Below, in pieces: positions 45,024-53,670 of a stretch of 64,000 bases of DNA. The notes below the pieces were generated by a model. That model was not told the DNA's origin. It searched no databases and worked only from the letters and a program-made list of their open reading frames with translations. Location of the stretch: assembly GCA_026627305.1 (NCBI GenBank), contig JAPNVD010000005.1, positions 62,001-126,000 on the forward strand, read 5' to 3'. The DNA comes from Sulfolobaceae archaeon. GTDB taxonomy: Archaea; Thermoproteota; Thermoprotei_A; Sulfolobales; Sulfolobaceae. Both the position numbers and the translations under genes were made by a program. Positions within the stretch are counted from its first letter, which is position 1; each line of letters opens with the position of its first letter.

Positions 45024-46145
45024 ATGATAGTTAAATATACTTCGGAATTCGCAAGGCTAACTAAAGTGCTAGTTCATACTCCTTCAGACGAGATCGATAG
45101 GCTCACTCCTAAGAACTATAGGGATCTGTTATTTGATGATATACCTGATAAAGAGGAGATGAAGAGGGAACATGACGAGTTCAAACAGATATTACGTAAT
45201 AATGGCGTAGAGGTATTAGATGTGAAATCAGAGCTTAGCAAGTTACGTAAAGAAGAACTATTAAACATTTTGGAACAATACAACTATTGTAACATACCCT
45301 TTTCCTCCCTAGACGTCCCACAACTTGTAAACATTGTAATAAATGGGCTCACTATAGAGGAAGCCAAGAAATTAGGTTATGAACCAGCAGTTAACGTTGA
45401 TGATGAGTTCTGTATACCTCCAATACCTAATATACTCTTTACTAGAGATCCTGGAATAATAGTTAAAGATTCGTACATAGTAAGCAATATGAAGTTCGAA
45501 GCTAGAAAGAGAGAGCCTAGCGTGTTAAGGGCTATAGTAAGCCCTGAAAAGGTAATAACGGTGAAACAGGGAGTTATTGAGGGAGGTGATGTTATGCCAA
45601 TAGTTGAAGGTGTAACTCTATTTGGTTTTGGAGTGAGGAGTGAAGTTAAGGGTTTAACAGAAGTTCTTAAAAAGCTTAAAGAGTACGGAGATCTTGATGA
45701 GGCAATTCTTCTCCGTATTGAAACACCTGAAGCCAGACCAGGAAGAGCTATGATCCATCTAGATTCAATATTGGGGATCCCTTCAGATGATATCATGGTA
45801 TACTATCGCTATGTAGATAACTTGAAAGTTTACGTGTATAAGAATAAAGAGGCGGAATTGCAGTCTAAAAACCTCATAGAAGTTATGAGAGATTACTTAG
45901 GAAGAGATCTTAGACCTATTAGAGTGGGTGAAGGGACTTATTTTGATGAGGAAAGGGAGCATTGGCTATTAGCCAGCAACTTTTTAACAATTAATAATGG
46001 AGTAGTGGTATCATTTGAGCATAATAGGTTGACGAATAGATTATTAGAAGAAAACGGTGTAAAAGTATTAACTTTCAGAGGGAATGAACTCATAAAGGGC
46101 GGTGGAGGACCTCGTTGTATGAGTTTACCAGTGGTTAAGGCATAG
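45024..46145 (+). CDS. arcA: Arginine deiminase
   Basis: Converts arginine to citrulline and ammonia. The guanidine-modifying enzyme residues are all visible: LFTRDPGII (Asp), VIEGGDVMP (Glu/Asp), RAMIHLDSIL (His and Asp), and the nucleophile Cys in GGGGPRCMSLPV at the C terminus. It starts with TSEFARLTKVLVHTPSDE..., typical of arginine deiminases rather than agmatine deiminases. The length (373) is slightly shorter than bacterial ArcA (about 410). No ornithine transcarbamylase or carbamate kinase is next to it, so a full deiminase ATP pathway is not shown here. Confidence 0.88.
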   Translation: MIVKYTSEFARLTKVLVHTPSDEIDRLTPKNYRDLLFDDIPDKEEMKREHDEFKQILRNNGVEVLDVKSELSKLRKEELLNILEQYNYCNIPFSSLDVPQLVNIVINGLTIEEAKKLGYEPAVNVDDEFCIPPIPNILFTRDPGIIVKDSYIVSNMKFEARKREPSVLRAIVSPEKVITVKQGVIEGGDVMPIVEGVTLFGFGVRSEVKGLTEVLKKLKEYGDLDEAILLRIETPEARPGRAMIHLDSILGIPSDDIMVYYRYVDNLKVYVYKNKEAELQSKNLIEVMRDYLGRDLRPIRVGEGTYFDEEREHWLLASNFLTINNGVVVSFEHNRLTNRLLEENGVKVLTFRGNELIKGGGGPRCMSLPVVKA

Positions 46146-46201
46146 ACTATCCCTTTCCCCAATTAACAATCTTTTTATACTTATTCTCTTAATGAGTGAC
46201 T

Positions 46202-48838
46202 ATGAAATATAACTACTCCTATGCCCTAGATTCTGGCGTTGCATTAGGTGGTATAGGCACAGGCATTATAGAAATAAAGGCTGATGGGAGGCTTTACAAT
46301 TGGTCGATCTTCAATAACGGATTTTTCACTACTTTAAGTGAGTATAGAAGAACGTATTACCTCACGCCCAGAGATTTTGCCTTCTTCGTGAGGGTCAAGG
46401 ATTCTAATGGTAGAATAAAAGTTAGGGTCTTACAGGCTTATGACTATTACTATGCGGGAAGCCCCTATACATTCCCTTGGGTAAGACCTATTAAGGGAAT
46501 AGAATTTAACGGAGAGCCGCCATTTGCATTTTTAGAATATAAGGATGATGATCTACCAGTCAACATAACTCTAGAGGCTTTCTCACCATTGATACCTGGA
46601 GATCTAAAGAACTCTACAATACCAGTAGCGATATTTAAATTCGTAGTTGAGGCTAAGGACGATGTGGAAATATCCTTATTATCACTACTACGCTCGCCAT
46701 TCGAGTTAACTGAAGTATTTGTAAGATCTGACGGTTTCTCTATAGTTCCTAGAGAATTAAGTCAAAACGACCCAAGATATTGGGGTTCGATGAGCTTATC
46801 AGCAATAGTTGATCAAGGTAAGATCTTCGCTGGTGCAATAAGGCAACAAAAGGATATAGCGCCTAGCTATCACGATTCAAAAGAACTAATAGATATCCTA
46901 ATTCAGCTTAGAAGCAAAGGTTACGTGGAGGTAAAAGAGCTGTTAAAGGCTGAAAAAGATATCTGGGGATTCACTGGCGCCATGAAGAGCTTAAAGAAGG
47001 GTGAAAAAACGGAAATATATTTCATCTTAGGTTGGTATTTCCCAAACCATATTGATAATTATGGTGAAAGGCTTGGTCATTATTATGAAAGATTCTTTGG
47101 CTATTCAGAAGATGTGGTAAATTATGTGAAGCAAAACTTAAAGTATCTGGAGGAGAAGACCAGGAAATTCCATGATATATTATATAACCCAGAAGGAGTT
47201 GAGAAGTGGATAGCAGACCTAGCAGGCGCACAGCTCTCAACGCTTCTTAAGGGTACTTGGCTAACCAAAGATGGAACCTTTGCTTGGTGGGAAGGGATTT
47301 GGGAGAGCTATAGCGAGAGAACATTTGGAAACGGCTATTATTATGATGGACCCATGAATAATGCTCTTAACACCACTGACGTGATGCTCTATGCGTTGCT
47401 TATGTTAGTTTCGTTATTTCCCGAACTAGCTAAAAATTATGTGAAGAGACAATACTCTTATGTTCTAAAACCTGATAATCCAATGTATATCCTTTATGTA
47501 TTATCAATACCTGAAAACCTTCAGGAGTATAGGAAACTACTACAGCAGAACCCTGAGATCAGCACAGATCTCGAGAAGTTAAGAGCTGCGGTTGAAGAAA
47601 TAGTAAAGAAGACTGGCAAGGATCCGAAGTACAGGGCACCACACTTCTTCTCTAAATCAATAAAGAGGGTAGATCAGTACCACATGATCAGTAACGTACC
47701 TGAACTGGTCATTAGTGCTCATCTTGTAGCCTCGTATACCGGAGACCTAGATATGGTAAAAGAGCTAATAGATACGATGTTAGAGAGCATGAGAAGTATT
47801 GAGAGAACGTCGTTCATAAATGATCTTCCATATCACACATTGCCTAGTGGTATAGATTGGATTAATAACATAAATAGAATGTTTAACGATTTAGATCCCT
47901 TCTTGAGGAACTTTCTCATATCCTTACTAGGCAATTCCTCTGTACCTATTGGCTTTACAACATACGACGTATGGTCTTGGATAGGACATTCAGCTTATGT
48001 ATCTATATTGTGGACTGCAGCGTTAAAGTCCTTGATTACCTTAACAAAATTGCTGAATAGGCAAAAGGATTATGAGGAGCTGGATATTAAATACAAGAAG
48101 GCTATAGCTACAATAAATTCAGAACTGTGGAACGGAACCTATTTCAGGGCTTGGAAAGATCCCATTAGCGGTCTACAAGATGATTTTATAGTAGCAGCCC
48201 AACTAGTGGGCGAGTATTTCGCAAAGATCCTGAATTTAGGTTATATCACTTCAAAAGAACAAGTTAGGGCAACGTTGAAGACGATATTTGAAAACAACTA
48301 CTTTGATGAGGAGGGATTAATAAATGGCATATATCCAGGTGCTGAGAGACCTGCATTTAAGGGAGAGATGAGATATGAATTCAATATACCCTTACTCCCA
48401 GGATACCATGCTGATACACCATGGTCTGGCATAGAGTTTATGGTTGCCTCTCATATGATTTACGAATCCATGGTTAATGAAGCTAAAGAGATCTTAAAGA
48501 ACATCAAGGAAAGATATGAAGTTGCTGGACACTTCTGGAACCATGTGGAGTGGGGTGCAGGTTATATGAGACCAGCTTCAGCGTGGGGTCTAATTCACGC
48601 CTTTGAGGGACTAGTATATGATGGTCTATCTAAAACTCTATATATATCTCCTAAAGCAGAGAAATTGAAATGGCTATTCGCAGTTAGTGGAAATTGGGGC
48701 ATTATAGAGTATAATAACGGAAAAGTGAGGATACAATTAGAGAAGGGCAACTTAACGCTGAATAAGATATACGTTAATGATAAGTTAGTAAAAGAGGGAG
48801 AAATAGTAATAAAAGAGGGAGAATCCATAGAGATCTAA
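46202..48838 (+). CDS. GH116-family glycosidase (GBA2-like)
   Basis: Related to bile-acid beta-glucosidase GBA2 and to Sulfolobus GH116 enzymes with beta-glucosidase, beta-xylosidase or N-acetyl-beta-glucosaminidase activity. The N-terminal beta-sandwich opens ALDSGVALGGIGTGIIEIK, and the C-terminal alpha/alpha-barrel contains FTTYDVWSWIGHSAYVSILW, NRMFNDLDPF and WGAGYMRPASAWGLI. By hand alignment with the GBA2 motif LEGQEYRMYNTYDV this protein has YDGPMNNALNTTDV (D382, M385), so the nucleophile position may be altered. No signal peptide. ATG 46202 (878 residues) lies 26 bases from a TATA (TTTTTATAC) and is preferred over GTG 46196. Next to an amino-sugar locus. Confidence 0.8.
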   Translation: MKYNYSYALDSGVALGGIGTGIIEIKADGRLYNWSIFNNGFFTTLSEYRRTYYLTPRDFAFFVRVKDSNGRIKVRVLQAYDYYYAGSPYTFPWVRPIKGIEFNGEPPFAFLEYKDDDLPVNITLEAFSPLIPGDLKNSTIPVAIFKFVVEAKDDVEISLLSLLRSPFELTEVFVRSDGFSIVPRELSQNDPRYWGSMSLSAIVDQGKIFAGAIRQQKDIAPSYHDSKELIDILIQLRSKGYVEVKELLKAEKDIWGFTGAMKSLKKGEKTEIYFILGWYFPNHIDNYGERLGHYYERFFGYSEDVVNYVKQNLKYLEEKTRKFHDILYNPEGVEKWIADLAGAQLSTLLKGTWLTKDGTFAWWEGIWESYSERTFGNGYYYDGPMNNALNTTDVMLYALLMLVSLFPELAKNYVKRQYSYVLKPDNPMYILYVLSIPENLQEYRKLLQQNPEISTDLEKLRAAVEEIVKKTGKDPKYRAPHFFSKSIKRVDQYHMISNVPELVISAHLVASYTGDLDMVKELIDTMLESMRSIERTSFINDLPYHTLPSGIDWINNINRMFNDLDPFLRNFLISLLGNSSVPIGFTTYDVWSWIGHSAYVSILWTAALKSLITLTKLLNRQKDYEELDIKYKKAIATINSELWNGTYFRAWKDPISGLQDDFIVAAQLVGEYFAKILNLGYITSKEQVRATLKTIFENNYFDEEGLINGIYPGAERPAFKGEMRYEFNIPLLPGYHADTPWSGIEFMVASHMIYESMVNEAKEILKNIKERYEVAGHFWNHVEWGAGYMRPASAWGLIHAFEGLVYDGLSKTLYISPKAEKLKWLFAVSGNWGIIEYNNGKVRIQLEKGNLTLNKIYVNDKLVKEGEIVIKEGESIEI

Positions 48839-48913
48839 CGCTACTTAACATATTTTTGAATGAAGTGCTCAACGTTTCTGGTTATTGACTGTGCATAATG
48901 AAGTAACCAATAA

Positions 48914-48962
48914 CTGACCTCCTCCCCACCCTAAAGGGCGAGAGTCGCCACTCTTTTTATCA
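48914..48962 (+). repeat. Structured 49-base element, copy B
   Basis: Second copy of the element at 12160-12206, starting CTGACCTCCTCCCCACCC and ending in CTTTTTATCA. Central hairpin CCC-TAAA-GGG replaces CCT-TAAA-AGG of copy A, a compensated base-pair change. It stands in the 220-base gap between the glycosidase and the APC permease, about 100 bases before the permease promoter. Confidence 0.6.
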
Positions 48963-49058
48963 ATTGATTTTTACAGAAATTAGCAAAATTGTTATTAACA
49001 CTACACATTTTTAGCAAAAACTTTAAATTGCAAACTATTTGCTTTTCATACATCCCAA

Positions 49059-50651
49059 ATGGGAGAAACAAGAGGTTTATTTATACGTGAAACCTCAGGT
49101 CTAGTAAGGGAAATAAGTCCATGGGCTTCATTAACAGCGACTTTTGGTCTAGTAACTGGAGGAATACCAATAATTATAGTGTCTTGGCTATATTTAGCTC
49201 CAGGTGCAAATTGGACTCTAGCATATTTAATAACTCTACTGCCAGTACTCGCCCTGGCCTTTCTCTTTTTTGTAGGCGGGGCGTCAATGCCCAGATCTGG
49301 AGGAGACTATGTGTTCAACACTAGGGCAGTACACCCTCTGATAGGTTATATGAACTATTTCGGGTTATTTATCGGCTTTGCACTATCATTAGGTTATTAT
49401 AGTTATCTTGCAGCACAATGGTTCGGTTACTTATTCTCCGGTATTGGATTATATTATAATTCTTCTTTTTTGATTAATCTGGGTAATTTCTTTAGCAGTG
49501 TAGAAGGCAGTCTGATTGTTGGGACAATTGTCGTAATCCTTTCAGCTGGTTTAGCCATGTTACCCAGAGCCCAATGGAAGTTTGTGTTGTATTCTGGTAT
49601 AATAACTCTAATTACAACAATTATCATGTATATAGCCCTATGGAAAATTACACCCACAGTATTTGCTAACACTTTAGCTCATTTCACGGGAGTCCCTAAC
49701 GCTTACTCACAAGTAATCTCAGATGCAGAGAAAAATGGCTTAACTTTCGTATCACCAATTTATGGTGCCATGCTTGCAGTGCCGGTTGTATGGTACTATT
49801 ATAGTTGGTATAATTTACCAGCTTCATGGGCAGGGGAGCTAAGAAAGGCGAGATATAATCTGCTACTTTCAATAATAGTAGGAATAATAATAATTGCAAT
49901 ATATTACATGAGCTTTACTTACTTCATACTCAGGTCTTTTGGACAGCAGTTTTTAGTTTCGTGGAGCTATATAACAGCTAATGGTATAAATGATACAGTT
50001 TATAACCAATTGTCATCCATAGGGCCGTTCATACCGTTCTTCGGACTTCTAGTACTCCATAGCCTACCGCTTTACATTATAATGTTTATAGCGCTCTGGC
50101 TACCTAACTTCTATAGTAATCCTCCCTTAGTTACAGGTCTAGTTAGATACCTGTTTGCATGGTCTTTCGATAGGATTATGCCAGAGTGGATGGCTGACGT
50201 AAATGAAAGGTTTAGGGCTCCAATAAAGGCTACAATAGTAGTGACACTCCTAGGTGAATTGGGCTTATTAGCTTATGCATACAATACTGCGATAAGTATA
50301 GTGGATGTAACAGTGATATTCCAGATCTCATACGCTATATTTGCATTATCCGCAGCCCTAATGCCCTATTTGAGGAAAGACCTGTTCAAAAACGTGGTGA
50401 TAGTTAAGAGAAAAATACTAGGTATTCCAGTGCTTACTTGGATAGGCTCAGCAACTTTCGCGTTCTTATTATGGTCACTGATATATACATGGGGTAATCC
50501 TGTGCTACTACCAATTAACTTACCTACAATATTGTCTTTAGTAATAATTTACGGTGTAGGACTTGGAATATATATCATAGCTAGGGAGGTTAGAAAAAGA
50601 AGACTAGGAATAGATATAAATCTTGTATTTAGAGAAATACCACCCGAATAA
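49059..50651 (+). CDS. APC-superfamily permease
   Basis: A membrane transporter of about 12 helices with the APC-type N terminus ([19 protein letters not shown]) and the loop motif [18 protein letters not shown] after helix 2, which is typical of amino-acid/polyamine permeases. The length (530) fits. It stands between the GH116-like enzyme and the GlmS-NagA pair, so its substrate could be an amino sugar or peptide released by the pathway, but APC proteins mostly carry amino acids. A TATA (CTTTAAATT near 49026) precedes ATG by about 33 bases. Confidence 0.85.
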   Translation: MGETRGLFIRETSGLVREISPWASLTATFGLVTGGIPIIIVSWLYLAPGANWTLAYLITLLPVLALAFLFFVGGASMPRSGGDYVFNTRAVHPLIGYMNYFGLFIGFALSLGYYSYLAAQWFGYLFSGIGLYYNSSFLINLGNFFSSVEGSLIVGTIVVILSAGLAMLPRAQWKFVLYSGIITLITTIIMYIALWKITPTVFANTLAHFTGVPNAYSQVISDAEKNGLTFVSPIYGAMLAVPVVWYYYSWYNLPASWAGELRKARYNLLLSIIVGIIIIAIYYMSFTYFILRSFGQQFLVSWSYITANGINDTVYNQLSSIGPFIPFFGLLVLHSLPLYIIMFIALWLPNFYSNPPLVTGLVRYLFAWSFDRIMPEWMADVNERFRAPIKATIVVTLLGELGLLAYAYNTAISIVDVTVIFQISYAIFALSAALMPYLRKDLFKNVVIVKRKILGIPVLTWIGSATFAFLLWSLIYTWGNPVLLPINLPTILSLVIIYGVGLGIYIIAREVRKRRLGIDINLVFREIPPE

Positions 50652-50674
50652 GAAAAATTCTTTTCCTTTTTTCT

Positions 50675-52465
50675 TTAATAGATAACTGCTTTTACCAACG
50701 CTGGTGGAGTATCTATGGGCATGTTTCTCTTCACTCCTATTTTATAAGCTAGCATTTGAAGAGCTACTGCGACTGAAATGGGCATTAGATCCTTAACCGT
50801 CTTAATAACAGATAGCCTCAGTAACCCCTCTTCCCCTTTTTGCCTATCGTCATAGCTCTCTATAGCAATTAAGTTAGCCCCCTTCTGTTTAGAGTTCTCT
50901 AGTACTTTATAGTATAGCTCCTGAGCCTCATCCTCTACTGGTCTTATAAATATTATAGGCAGACCTTTAGTAGCCAAAGTTAAGGGGCCATGCATCAATT
51001 CTCCCATTTGAAATCCTTCTGCATGAACACCTGAAGCTTCCTTAAGCTTTAATGCACCCTCTAATGCTAGTGGATACATTATACCACTACTTGCCACATA
51101 GAAATCGCCCCACGTATATATCTTTTCAGCGATCTCTTCAGCGCTTTTCTCTAATCTAGGCATTATTTCTTTCAGACTTTTACTTAATGCTTTGACGTTT
51201 TCGTTAAGGCTCGAAATGTCAGATTGAGTCCTTTTGTTCGTGTTTAATCCAACGTAATACGAGAGTTCTAACAAGGCAAGTATAGTAGAAGTAAAAGTCT
51301 TCGTCGCAGGTACAGCCATTTCTGGACCTGCTGCGATAGGTAAGTAAACGTTAGATTCCAGAGCTAAACGCGAGCCGACATAGTTCGTTACACCAACTAT
51401 TACAGCCCCCCTCTGCTTTGCCAATTTTACACTTCTTATGACGTCAGATGTCTCACCGCTTTGGCTTATAGCTACTATTACAGTTCCAGTTGTTACGTTA
51501 TTTAACGCATAATATGGAAACTCTGCTGCACTTATTACATTAGCGTTTAACCCGTTCTGGAGTAGATAATAGGAAGCCAACATTCCCGCATGTAAGCTCG
51601 TGCCGTTTCCAATTATATAGATGTTTTTAGCACCATAAAGTATCATAGATGATAGCCTAAGATATTTATCCATTAAGGATAGGCTAGTACTTATTAGGGC
51701 ATCTGGGACTTCATAAATTTCCTTCAACATGTAGTGTGGAAATCCAGCCTTTTCACCACCAGGAAAAGGCTTCACCCTCTTCTTTTCCCTCAATTCGACT
51801 TGCTCACCAGTGTAGATATTTACAGCCTTTATACCATCTAGGGAGATCTCAACGAGCGTGAAATCTGGAACTATCAACGCCTCTTCCGCGAAGTTATTTA
51901 GGCTTTGGATATCACTGGAGACGTAATAGCATTCTTCTTTATCGTTTATGCCTATTACTAGAGGCTGATCCATCTGCACAGCGTAAATTACATTCTTTTT
52001 AGAAAAAAGAGCCACAAATGCAAAAAGACCTTTCAGCATGTTAGCGGTATCAAACACACTATTTTTCTCGAGCAAGTGAGGTATGACTTCTACATCTGTA
52101 GTTGAAACAAATTTATGGCCTTTACTTTTAAGATCATCCCTGATTATCTCATAGTCATAAATTAATCCATCAGCAACTACACCTATTTTTGAATTACAGT
52201 CTAACAAAGGATGAGTGTTTTCATATGTTGGCCAACCTCTACTGGCATATCTTGTGTGACCAACAGCTATATTAGCAAAGTAGTCCTGGTCAAGCTTAAA
52301 TTCATCAACTTTTACAGGCTGTTTGACAACTTTTAGCTCCCCATTTGCATCTAGAAACATTATTCCGGTACCGTTATAACCCCTATATATGAGCCTCTTT
52401 AACCCTTGAATAATATCACTAACCCTTCTCTGCTTCTTACAGATGAAGCCGAATATTCCTCCCAA
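50675..52465 (-). CDS. glmS: GlmS-like protein with inactivated glutaminase domain
   Basis: Full-length homologue of glutamine:fructose-6-phosphate aminotransferase, with an N-terminal glutaminase-type domain (1-235) and two SIS sugar-isomerase domains. The start codon is followed by GGA-GGA instead of a Cys codon (MGGIFG), so the N-terminal Cys nucleophile is missing; the oxyanion Asn-Gly is replaced (A98-D99-G100) and RWATHG by RYASRG. The isomerase part keeps GNGTSLHAG, ISQSGETSDV, LEGALKLKEAS, ELMHGPL and the C-terminal DTPPALVKAVIY Lys. It therefore cannot use glutamine in the normal way and probably deaminates glucosamine-6-phosphate, or uses ammonia. Divergent from nagA. Confidence 0.88.
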   Translation of the reverse strand: MGGIFGFICKKQRRVSDIIQGLKRLIYRGYNGTGIMFLDANGELKVVKQPVKVDEFKLDQDYFANIAVGHTRYASRGWPTYENTHPLLDCNSKIGVVADGLIYDYEIIRDDLKSKGHKFVSTTDVEVIPHLLEKNSVFDTANMLKGLFAFVALFSKKNVIYAVQMDQPLVIGINDKEECYYVSSDIQSLNNFAEEALIVPDFTLVEISLDGIKAVNIYTGEQVELREKKRVKPFPGGEKAGFPHYMLKEIYEVPDALISTSLSLMDKYLRLSSMILYGAKNIYIIGNGTSLHAGMLASYYLLQNGLNANVISAAEFPYYALNNVTTGTVIVAISQSGETSDVIRSVKLAKQRGAVIVGVTNYVGSRLALESNVYLPIAAGPEMAVPATKTFTSTILALLELSYYVGLNTNKRTQSDISSLNENVKALSKSLKEIMPRLEKSAEEIAEKIYTWGDFYVASSGIMYPLALEGALKLKEASGVHAEGFQMGELMHGPLTLATKGLPIIFIRPVEDEAQELYYKVLENSKQKGANLIAIESYDDRQKGEEGLLRLSVIKTVKDLMPISVAVALQMLAYKIGVKRNMPIDTPPALVKAVIY

Positions 52466-52489
52466 CTCTTATCAACATAAGATTAGCTC

Positions 52490-52505
52490 AGAAATATATA
52501 AAAAT
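52490..52505. promoter_or_regulatory. Shared TATA element of glmS-like and nagA genes
   Basis: AGAAATATATAAAAAT is the only clear TATA in the 61-base divergent gap. Its centre (52497) lies 32 bases from the TTG at 52465 and 30 bases from the ATG at 52527, so one symmetric element can serve both leaderless or nearly leaderless genes and coordinate the pathway. Confidence 0.5.
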
Positions 52506-52526
52506 GGATACGTGTAAAATGCCTTA

Positions 52527-53666
52527 ATGAAGACGCTCTTTAAGAACGCTAAAATAGTGAGCCCCGAGTATGAGTTTATCGGTTACTTTGTTGTAGATAA
52601 TGGCAAGATTGTAAAGGTTAGAGAAGGGCATACGTTAGAACAAGGAATTGATCTTAAGGGTAAGATTGTAATCCCAGGTTTTATTGATATTCACGTGCAT
52701 GGAGGTTTCGGAATAGACTTCACTGAGGAAGCCAGCAAGGGAAAACTAGTTGAAGCGATAGAGAATTACAGAAGGAAAATAGTAAAGCTAGGCGTAACCT
52801 CTTTTTCTCCTACAACTGTTACATCTCCGCATGAGGTTCTATTACAAGCGTCCAAAGAAATAAGCGAAGTAAATATGGAGAGCGATGAAGGGGCTAGAGT
52901 TCTAGGACTACACCTTGAGGGACCTTATATAAGTCCGCAAGCTGCAGGCGCACAGGATGTAACTTACATTAGACCTGCAAATATAAAAGAGCTAGAGGAG
53001 TATTGGAAGTCATCTAATGGAAGAATAGCTAGTATTACTGTAGCTCCTGAAATAGAAAACGCCTTAGATTTCATAGAGTACGCAACACTACTGGGAATCC
53101 ATGTATCTATAGGTCATACTAACGCCACATACAAGCAAGCGATTGATGCGATAAGGGCAGGTGCAGATAGGGCAACACACTTGTTTGATGCCATGACTAA
53201 GATTCATCATAGAGATCCAGGAGCTGTTATAGCTATATTACAGAGCGATATAATGGTAGAGCTCATAATGGATACAATACATGTTGTGCCCGATATGATA
53301 AAGTATGTTATCTCCACGATAGGTGTCAAGAGAGTAATTGCAGTAACAGATGCCATGGCTGCTGCAGGTTTGGGCGATGGAGAATACGTTTTAGGCTCTA
53401 AAAAGGTGAAGGTAACATGTAATACTGCAAGAACAGAAGATGGAAGACTAGCGGGTAGTGTTGCAACGATGGATAGGTATTTTTACACTCTCTTGATGAT
53501 GGGATATAGCCTTTCAGATGTGAGTAGGATGCTATCCTTAAATCCCGCTAGGGCATTGAATTTGAAACTAGGCTGTATAAAACCAGGTTGTAATGCAGAT
53601 TTTATAGTTTTAAATAGCGATATGAAAATTGAAGAAGTCCATATAAATGGTAAAAAAATAGTTTGA
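52527..53666 (+). CDS. nagA: N-acetylglucosamine-6-phosphate deacetylase
   Basis: An amidohydrolase-superfamily enzyme removing acetate from N-acetylglucosamine-6-phosphate. Zinc and substrate residues are in IPGFIDIHVHGGFGID (about 49-64), GLHLEGPYISPQAAGAQ (about 131-147), SIGHTNATYKQAID, RATHLFDAMTKI (His) and AVTDAMAAAG (catalytic Asp). The length (379) is normal. Leaderless ATG. Divergent from the glmS-like gene and convergent with the sugar kinase gene (gap of 4 bases), forming a compact three-gene block. Confidence 0.93.
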   Translation: MKTLFKNAKIVSPEYEFIGYFVVDNGKIVKVREGHTLEQGIDLKGKIVIPGFIDIHVHGGFGIDFTEEASKGKLVEAIENYRRKIVKLGVTSFSPTTVTSPHEVLLQASKEISEVNMESDEGARVLGLHLEGPYISPQAAGAQDVTYIRPANIKELEEYWKSSNGRIASITVAPEIENALDFIEYATLLGIHVSIGHTNATYKQAIDAIRAGADRATHLFDAMTKIHHRDPGAVIAILQSDIMVELIMDTIHVVPDMIKYVISTIGVKRVIAVTDAMAAAGLGDGEYVLGSKKVKVTCNTARTEDGRLAGSVATMDRYFYTLLMMGYSLSDVSRMLSLNPARALNLKLGCIKPGCNADFIVLNSDMKIEEVHINGKKIV

Positions 53667-53670
53667 ATTC

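Noticed and set aside
48855-48917. Degenerate C/D-like series (TGAATGAA, ACTG, ATAATGAA, CTGA) before repeat copy B
   Set aside because: C and C' boxes deviate from consensus, and the CTGA belongs to the conserved repeat element found also in copy A, where the other boxes are missing.
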